Assembly: GCA_963682175.1 (NCBI GenBank)
Contig: OY821787.1
Span: 22,670,501-22,734,500 of the forward strand
Length of the DNA: 64,000 nucleotides
Direction: 5' to 3'
Origin: Triglochin maritima
Lineage: Eukaryota; Streptophyta; Magnoliopsida; Alismatales; Juncaginaceae
Positions 56,800 to 64,000 of the stretch are shown here, in pieces. Position numbers and translations under genes: made by a program. Numbering within the stretch: position 1 is the stretch's first letter; the number at the start of each line of letters is the position of its first letter. The notes under the pieces were generated by a model. It had not been told where the DNA came from, did no database searches, and saw only the letters and a program-made list of their open reading frames with translations.

Positions 56800-57335
56800 A
56801 ATTTATCATTTTTATCTTTCCTAATATCTTATTTTTTCTTTTGAATAATGCTACGTTGGGTATGTTTGTTTGATTTTATTGGTTTTAAGGAAATACGTGA
56901 AATTGTCACAAATATAAGAGTACGAAGGAACATAAATCCATATATATAAAAAGAAAATTGAGAGTCATTGCAAAATATACACTCAACACATTCATGTGCT
57001 CTTGTGTGCTTCAAATGATAAGAAAATATGCAAAATTCAAGTGTGACATTCAGATTAAGCAATCAACATGAATTTGGAAAGATTTGATTGCAGACAACAC
57101 TTCACAAAATATGTCATAACATTATCTACCAAATTCCAAAGCTTGTGATTTGAAAAGCTTGGGGAAAACAATTTAAAGGAAAAAATATTTGTTTCTCTTA
57201 AGACGTGCTTGAAAGGAATGTGTTCTAAAAGTATTCTTTTATATGCCTTTTATTATGAATTGAATGTAACAACATTTTGTTCCTTGATTAATGTATTCGT
57301 CTTTTGGAAGTGTTAATGAAGAGGCTCTTGGTCCT
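56800..57335. other. AT-rich spacer without a recognised gene
   Basis: No frame or repeat could be assigned. It ends where Athila gag DNA starts. Confidence 0.45.
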
Positions 57336-58036
57336 TAAAAGAAGAGCTACTGGTGCCACCGGTGCACTCATGTCGTTTGCCATACGCATGAAAGAGGCCA
57401 AAGTTTGTTGTAATGTCTCAATTTGTTGACCAGCATATGATCCGACGTAACTAGATGGTGGTCTAGCAGTCAGTGCCTCTCTCATACTACCCCAATATGA
57501 AGATTGCTCAGTCACATAATTAAGATTGTCCCAACCATACAGGGTATTAGTCTGAGCCACCCCAGGTTGCATGGGTCCAGAATACCAGGAAGAATTGTCC
57601 TGGTCCCAACAATGATATGGATGTTCGCCCATGTAACCATCCATCTCAACAAAGAACTCTCGAGTCGATCACTCTCACCACCACGAAGCCAAGCTCGCAA
57701 AAAGTGCTCGACTCGACCCTAAAACGCTACCAGAGAGTGTAAAGGGGAGGAGACTATAACGTAGAAGAAGGTGAGAAGATGATGACTCAGAGGAGAATGG
57801 AAGAATCCTAGAGCTAGCGTGGGTAATGGGATCAGGTATAAGCCTAACTAGCAAGCACGGCTCAAACAATGTAAGACAATGGGTCCTTAGGCTAGACGAC
57901 GGCTAACTTCGAGGTCACTAGCCTCGACACGCCTCACCTCCCTACAATGAGGACCACAATGCCCAGCAAGTGATACCAGATCCGGAGATCTAGTACGTCC
58001 TACTATCGACAAGGTAGGCAACGCCGATCAAAAATC
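57336..58036 (-). pseudogene. Pol-less Athila gag fragment with 5' leader
   Basis: The frame 57644-57288 reads MDGYMGEHPYHCWDQDN, then MREALTARPPSSYVGSYAGQ and ETLQQTLASFMR. An overlapping frame starts MRAWLRGGES at 57700. This shows an uninterrupted join of the gag N-terminus to the region before the zinc knuckle, without the capsid domain. Bases 57720-58036 are leader DNA like 21020-21330. The left edge at about 57336 and the right edge against an LTR are both break points. Confidence 0.7.
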
Positions 58037-59372
58037 AATCATGTGTGTGTGTGTGTGTTCAATTATGCTCCTCACAACATGTAGTGCATGAAATCATAAA
58101 ACTAAATCCAGCTTTGCCTCCACATGAAATAAGATAACATTATATCGTTAAAACATACAAGACAATAATTGGAATGAAGCTAAATGAACTCATGTATAAA
58201 GACTAGACCCTACTATGCCTCCACATGAAATAAGATAACCCAATATCATTAAAACATACAAGGCATTAACCAAGGTAAAGGCAACAAGAGTACATACACT
58301 ACAAATTGTGTTTCCAATATTAATTCCATCCATATCCTCATCTTATCATTCCCCATAAAATAGGTCCACTAATCTAAGCATAAGTTAAGTTTCATTCAAG
58401 AGCATTAGCATATGAAAGATAAAAGTGAAATCCCATTAGATGGTTATGGAAATCATATAAGGCTCAAGGGATTAAGATAACACACACCTAATACACTACA
58501 TGATCATATCACATATTTCTTCACCCCCCAAATGGGGATGGAACTACTCACTAATCATTAAACTACTACATTAACAAAATGAAACATATTACTGAAAAGA
58601 AATTCAACTAAGAAAGAAAGGAACATTAAAGAAGCTAATTGAAAGAAACATAAACTAAAGAAACATGCAAGAATTAAAAGACAAGATTAAAAGAAACTAA
58701 AACAATTATTTTATTAACAATGACTCACATTGAAGGTAGAATTCTTCTCCACCTTGAGTTTTGCTTCAAGGCATACTCCTTAGTAGAGAGAATGCCACCA
58801 AGCAATGTGTAGTTTACAACAGAAGGTGAAGAGTTGTATTTATAGCCAAAGAAAAAGGCAATCTGGGACAATCCCCCGATGTGGGACTAAAGAAATACCA
58901 GAAATGGACTAAATACACACTAATACGCGACCCACCAACATCTTAGCGGAGTTGGGCCAAAAAAGACCGCCAATTTGCGGTCTTGGACCGCCAATTGGCG
59001 ATTTATATGGTCCGGATCACGTTGGATTTTATTCTGGGCTTTTCTGGATGTCTTTGTTGGTCTTTGATGCATCTACATCACTTTTTGGAGCTCCGACCCG
59101 AATAGAATTGCCAAAATACTCCCCATGATGGTGTGGAGTTTTCTGTTTTGCTCTTTGGTCCTTCGGTCTTACGTTCAGGTCATTCTCTCTTGCATCTTAG
59201 TCTCCAAGTCTCACAATGAAGTCATTTTTCCTTGCTTTGGGGTCCTTTCATGCTTCATCTCTTAAAACCTATTTATTTCTGAAATTCAAACATAAAACTC
59301 ATCACGTAGCATTACTTAGGTGTAATATAATGGATATAAGATACAAATATAAGCATGAAATGATGTCAATCA
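58037..59372 (-). repeat. Truncated Athila LTR
   Basis: It matches 14886-16451 from its (GT)n tract onward and ends GATGTCAATCA. The first roughly 200 bases are missing. The left break coincides with a (GT)n run (58041-58059), suggesting a join at simple sequence. On the right it abuts the end of a pol-less Athila ORF with no 3' noncoding region between. Confidence 0.75.
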
Positions 59373-60603
59373 GTGTCTCATTCAAAGGATCAAACTAAAA
59401 GAGTTTGAACCTCTCAAGAGTTTGGGACATATTGTGCAATGGAAGAAGAGTTTCTCCTGTCGTAGAACTGAAGTTATGATCGTCAATCCAATCTCTCCAA
59501 CCAACAGGCTGGTGGGTCGAAATGAGGTGAAGAACCTCGTTACGCATGTCTGACTCACCAGGCAAACAGAAAGTGGGTCTCTTACCCAAGGTATCCTCTA
59601 AGGAACTCCCAATACCCTCACCCGCAATGTAGTTGTTTAATGTCCCATCAATTTCAAGTTGATTAGGAACAATAATGAAGGGCACACTCTCATCAGGTCG
59701 TTTGAAATTAAGGGTATTAGGGAGCTCTTGCTCCACCACAAAAGAGTCCTTAAGAGGCACAATAATAATATCATATGGCTCAAGGGCCACGGGACCAAAA
59801 GGCAAGGCACAATCCTGAGCCGACTCATAATGAAGTTGGTCCATGCTATTCTCGATTTGAATTGAAAATCCTCCACCAAGTGATCATGAATTGAAACCCC
59901 AAGTCGCTCAAACTGACTAGGAGTTTTACACTGAAAGATTGTGCTTTGAATTTGTTGATGTTGTGGTGGTTCGATATCAAAAGACGAATCCCCATGATGA
60001 CAAGACAGGCCACACACCTCACGTTCACTTATTTGTTGTGTCATCTGACTCACTTGCTTTTTCATAGTTTGCAAGGAATTTTGAGTGGTTTCCATGAAAG
60101 TTTGAAGGGTTTGTTCTAAGGAGTCAAGTTTAGGGTCAACCGTAAGGCTCAAGTCAGAATTTGGGAAATTGTTGGGTTGAATGTTGATGGGCTGAGAATG
60201 AGTCCAATGATTTGTCAAGGGTGGTGGTTGGTAGGGGATATAGGTATTCAGGAGGAGGATAATGGGGTGGGCATGATGTATAAAAATTTGAACAAGTATT
60301 GTCTCCCCATGAATCCATCCCACTGGGGTTGTACGTGGATGCGTATTGGTCACATTTAGCATTTTGGGAAAGTGTATGCTCATACTAAGGCTCTGGGGGA
60401 ACATAAGAACATTCCCCGATAACGTGACCACTCAACCCACAAGAGTCACACGGTACGGCTACTCGAGCCACCGGTGCACTCATGTCATCTACCGCACGCA
60501 TGAATGACGCCAAAGTTTGTTGAAATGCCTCAATTTGATGACCAGCATATGATCCGACATAACTAGATGGTAGTCTAGCAGTCAGTGCCTCTCTCATATT
60601 ATC
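59373..60603 (-). pseudogene. Pol-less Athila ORF: zinc knuckle, linker, unfamiliar C-terminal block
   Basis: The best copy of this ORF plan in the window. Frame 60636-60385: MREALTARLPSSYVGSYAGH, QTLASFMRAVDD, then the intact knuckle CDSCGLSGHVIGEC. Frame 60431-59637 and neighbours: Pro/Tyr-rich spacer, LDSLEQTLQTFMETTQNSL, KKQVSQMTQQISERE. Frame 59844-59395 (149 aa): MDQLHYESAQDCALPFGPVA, VEQELPNTLNF, GIGSSLEDTLGKRPTF, STHQPVGWRDWIDDHN, stop. Only a few frame changes separate the blocks. No protease active site or reverse transcriptase is present. The C-terminal block has no counterpart in the pol-bearing copy. Confidence 0.7.
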
Positions 60604-61460
60604 TGATTGATATGTTTTAATTAACCGCAAGTGCACGACCGCGTTGAAGCGGTGGCAAATACCGGTCGATCCAAAAGGAGGTGTGTCGACTTTAGTTTGT
60701 GCGAAGACGAGTGGGAAAGAAAGGAGAGAAATGAGTTATGATCTACACTACACTACAATGCGAAAGTAAATGGGAAATAAGCAATAAAACAAAACCCCAA
60801 AGGGGGTAGAGAAAAGAGTGTGAATACAAAGATATGTGTATGTGTGTTCAATTAAGCTCATCACAATATGTAGTGCATGAAAACCATAAAACTACATCCA
60901 ACTTTGCCTCCACATGAATTAAGATAACACAATATCATTAAAACATACAAGACAATAATTGGAATGAAGCTAAATGAACTCAAGTAAAAAGACTAGACCC
61001 TACTATGCCTCAACATGAAATAAGATAGCACATTATCATTAAAACATACAAGGCATTAACCAAGGTAAAGGCAACAAGAGTACATGCAACTACAAATCAT
61101 GTTTCCTTCATCAATTCCATCCATATCCTTACCTTATCATTCCCCATAAAATAGGTCCACTAATCTAAGCATAAGCTAAGCTTCATTCAAGAGCATTAGC
61201 ATATCAAAGACAAGAGTGAAATCCCATTTGATGGTTATAGAAATCATATGAGGCTCAAGGGATTAAGATAGCACACACCTAATACACCACATGATCATAT
61301 CACACATTTCGCCACCCCCCAAATGTGGACGGAACTACTCACTTATCATTACACTAGAACCTACATTAAAATGAAACATTCTACTGAAATGAAACTAAAC
61401 TAAGCAAGCAAGAAATAATAAAGAAACTAAAAGGACATAAAACAAAAGAAGCATGCAAGC
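60604..61460 (-). repeat. Truncated Athila LTR inserted in a pol-less gag
   Basis: It starts TGATTGATATG directly after gag DNA (CTCTCTCATATTATC, compare 57480-57495). It matches 14886-16451 up to GCATGCAAGC near 61459 and then breaks into copia LTR DNA. No Asp primer site lies on its left, so it was a 3' or solo LTR. Confidence 0.75.
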
Positions 61461-61727
61461 ATATGAGAGGCGTTCTCTCCCGGCCCGGAACAGGGAGTGG
61501 TTAGTGAAGTCGTGAGTGGAGCTTGGTGATCCGAGCGGAGCTTGCAAGAGAGGACTAGGACCCGGGTGGGGTGCCGAACCTCAATAAAAATCCCCCGACT
61601 TCTTGTGGTTTGCATTATTCCTTTCTCTAACTTTTGTTTGTTTATTCCGTTGCACATTTGATTGCTTAATCAAGTAGAGAATTAGGATTAGCCATAATTG
61701 TGGACCCATAACCCACACGATCGTACA
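61461..61727 (+). repeat. SIRE-like copia LTR fragment (3' end)
   Basis: It matches the last 270 bases of the LTR at 26846-28430 (CTCTCCCGGCCCGGAACAGG, GACCCATAACCCACACGATC) and ends GTACA. Its broken left edge lies in the same part of the LTR as the truncated copy at 8503. Confidence 0.8.
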
Positions 61728-61744
61728 GGTTGTTGATGGTTGAG

Positions 61745-62913
61745 TGATGAGAATTAAATTTATACCGCAAGTGCACGACGTCAATGGAGACGTGGCAAAT
61801 ACGGGTCGAACACAAGGAGGGAGAGATTTTTGTTATTAGTGTGATTTCCGATTAAGGGGAAGAAGGAGAGAAGAAATAATTGGGTTTTGAGATTTTTGGG
61901 TTTTAATTATCTAAAGCAAGAACAAGAACAATTAAAATTAAAGCAAGAACAAAGAGGTGAATTCCGTCGGGTGGAGGTTTAGATTTAAGGTTTAGATTAG
62001 AGAATTCTGAAACTTATAATAAATCACATTAGTTATAAAGCATTACATGATAAATGATTTAATATAAACTCAAGTAATCAAAACATACTAATACGAAATT
62101 AAATTAATAACTTTATTCATCTTCTCTTCACCCTAAATCCGTCACCTCCACCCTTTGGAAGGAGTTAGAAACTCATAGAGGGAGGAAGAAGGGGTCCTTG
62201 AGACATTACAAAAGAAAACTAAAAGTAAGAAATAAAAGACAGAATTTTATTAATGAAAAGAATATTACAAAACTAAGATTAAGAATAAAAACTACCACCA
62301 AAGACTAAGGACCCTTCTAACATCGTTCTCGGGTCTATTTATAGTTGCTACAAGGGATCTAGGTATAATATTGGAAAGTACGACTGGACGAAATTGGAGC
62401 ACACGGATCGACTAGGGGGCGGCGGAATCGCCGCATGGTGTGTGTGATCTGCGGCGGAATCGCCGCACATCATGCTCTGATTTGGTCCAGATTTTGGTTG
62501 GATGTTTATGGTATGATTTGATCCTCCTTTACGCGTCTGGATTGATTCTTTCCATTCTTTTGAGCTCCGGATTAATTCCTTCACATATTTGGAGATATAC
62601 ATTGATTTTTCTATATATTTTCTCCAAGAGAATAAAAGCTACTCGTGATTTGCAATTAGGTCCTTGACTTTTTGCAGTTAGGACTTGAATGCTTTTATGC
62701 TTGGATACATTTCCATTCGTAACCCGATAATCTTGAACTTTGTCTTTATGATAGAAATGAGACTTTTGCATGCGTTTATGCTCAGGATGTGGGTAAATTG
62801 CATTCAGGTCCCTGTATTCTGTAAATAAGACTAAATACATACCTTAGTAGCATTTATTGATGTAAAAGTAATCTAAATGAAAGACATATGATGCAATGTA
62901 TGCAATGCATCAA
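61745..62913 (-). repeat. Athila-like 3' LTR of an element leaving the window
   Basis: About 1169 bp from TGATGAGAAT to ATGCATCA, with TGATG/CATCA ends. It contains the family phrase CAAGTGCACGACGTCAATGG and a minus-strand TATA motif near 62331. The right side continues into 3' noncoding DNA, so the element body lies beyond 64000. Confidence 0.7.
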
Positions 62914-64000
62914 ATACCCCCACACCTAGATTTTGCTAGTCCCTAGTAAAACAGAAGATACGAAAAATAAAAACAGGGAAATCCTAACTCACTTTCGTAG
63001 GAATCACGGTAGCACTTAGCATGTGTAACAAGCCTTTAAACCTCCAAGTTTCCTTAGAGGACGAGTTTTGTCTCGTGAGGGTTTTCAGTTGACACACCCA
63101 CAAAGTCTTAAATCAACATTCCATTAATAGCTCTTAATATCTCCACCTTAACCTTATACATCTCACCTAGAATTCTTGTATGCTCATTATATGAATCTAA
63201 CTCATGAAAAATATGACTTGGTCTTTATTCCGCCAACATTCACACCACTAACCCTTCTACACATGTTTATCACTTGAATTATTTTGGACGCCTCCTCTGG
63301 TGGTGAAGTATCATTCGGATCAACCATGGCATGGATCATTCTTTTAGCTTTGGGCCTTGAGTATTATTATTTTTTTCTTTTCTTTTCTTCCGTGATTCAA
63401 CACATTTGCTTTTTGACACTTTTACCCTTTTGCATTCGTGTAGCGAGTTTGGTCGATAATCCCGTGCTGGTAGACTCAAGTTACCGGGTTTCAAGATACC
63501 CCTACGGACCAGTGACTCAAAGGCTTGGGCTTTTGTAATCATTTTGCAAAATGTGTTTTCTTCACTTTATTCCTTTATTTTTATTTTTATTTTCCTCAAG
63601 GCTTAATTGCTATTAGAAGTCCACACTTCCCGGTATATTTTCCTCAACCTCTGCTTTTTATCAACCACTTCAAAGATTTGATTCATCCAATTTAAGTGCA
63701 TACATGTCTTAAAGGGCAATGGGTTATTTCTTTGGAACTTAGATTTATGTCACAATTTCTACAAGCAGAACTATATAATAAGGAACAAAAACTCAATGCA
63801 ATTTGTACACGGGTTTTAGCAGTTCAATCTTAAGCTATGTCATGAAACATTAATTTTTTTTAAAATAAAAGACAGAATATATAGATAAATATATACATAA
63901 ACACCCCCCACACCTAAATCATGCATTGTCCTCAATGTATGCAAATATAAAGCAAATGCACTTATTACCTTGGTGAATTGCGGTGGAAGGATGGAATTTG
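62914..64000 (-). other. Athila-like 3' noncoding region, cut by window end
   Basis: It begins AATACCCCCACACCTAGA, homologous to 5144, 14382 and 16452. The conserved block recurs at 62985-63110, and the CATGCATTGTCCTCAATG motif of 6455-6475 recurs near 63920-63940. No coding frame is convincing before the end of the window. Confidence 0.65.

Noticed and set aside
59373..60603. A bounded element between the LTRs at 58037 and 60604
   Set aside because: No Asp-tRNA primer site lies next to 60604 and the 3' noncoding region is missing beside 59372. The two LTRs were acquired independently.

Overview
The window is nuclear DNA of a flowering plant. It is AT-rich and gene-poor, and most of it is transposable elements nested inside one another. 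The plant assignment rests on Athila-type Ty3/gypsy elements with an Asp-tRNA primer site, a SIRE/Maximus-like Ty1/copia family, a chromodomain gypsy element, plant hAT and PIF/Harbinger DNA transposons, and one intron-containing host gene for a mitochondrial-type glycine-rich RNA-binding protein. The species cannot be read from the sequence. No tRNA, rRNA or CRISPR array was seen.

Layout. 1-3.4 kb: AT-rich DNA with a decayed tandem repeat, a CACTA-type transposase remnant and an LTR-like remnant. 3.4-32.4 kb: one nest, all host layers on the minus strand. The outer Athila-like element has its 5' LTR at 30848-32373. A second, pol-less Athila derivative (3639-29656, target duplication ATCAC) sits in its gag. 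That one holds a copia solo-type LTR (6635-8162), a gag-only copia element (8503-12390), a pol-bearing Athila copy (13021-23485), a small hAT element (23732-24183), and in its 5' LTR a second hAT element (25995-28841) that carries a copia solo LTR (26846-28430).

32.4-40.8 kb: a long-inverted-repeat element, a PIF/Harbinger element with a broken transposase (33642-36735), and the host gene (37683-38423, minus, four coding exons) with a telo-box upstream. 40.9-50.8 kb: a second nest in which a chromodomain gypsy element (44179-49668) lies in a solo LTR (42354-50244, GATAC) that lies in another solo LTR (40868-50830, ATATC). 51.3-56.1 kb: the 3' part of a minus-strand SIRE-like element with an env-like ORF, interrupted by an Athila solo LTR (53359-54756, ATGAA). 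56.5-56.8 kb: a plant mobile domain fragment. 57.3-64 kb: a mosaic of Athila LTRs, pol-less ORF fragments and one copia LTR fragment.

How the parts relate. Pol-less Athila copies share one ORF plan: gag N-terminus, zinc knuckle, linker, then an unfamiliar C-terminal block, with no reverse transcriptase. They look like non-autonomous partners of the pol-bearing Athila copy, and they are also where Athila LTRs repeatedly land. The copia element is likewise reduced to gag, with a Lys/Glu-rich stretch where the zinc knuckle should be. The palindrome GGTCGACC is repeated in LTRs of two unrelated families. Only the RNA-binding protein gene looks intact and likely to serve the plant.
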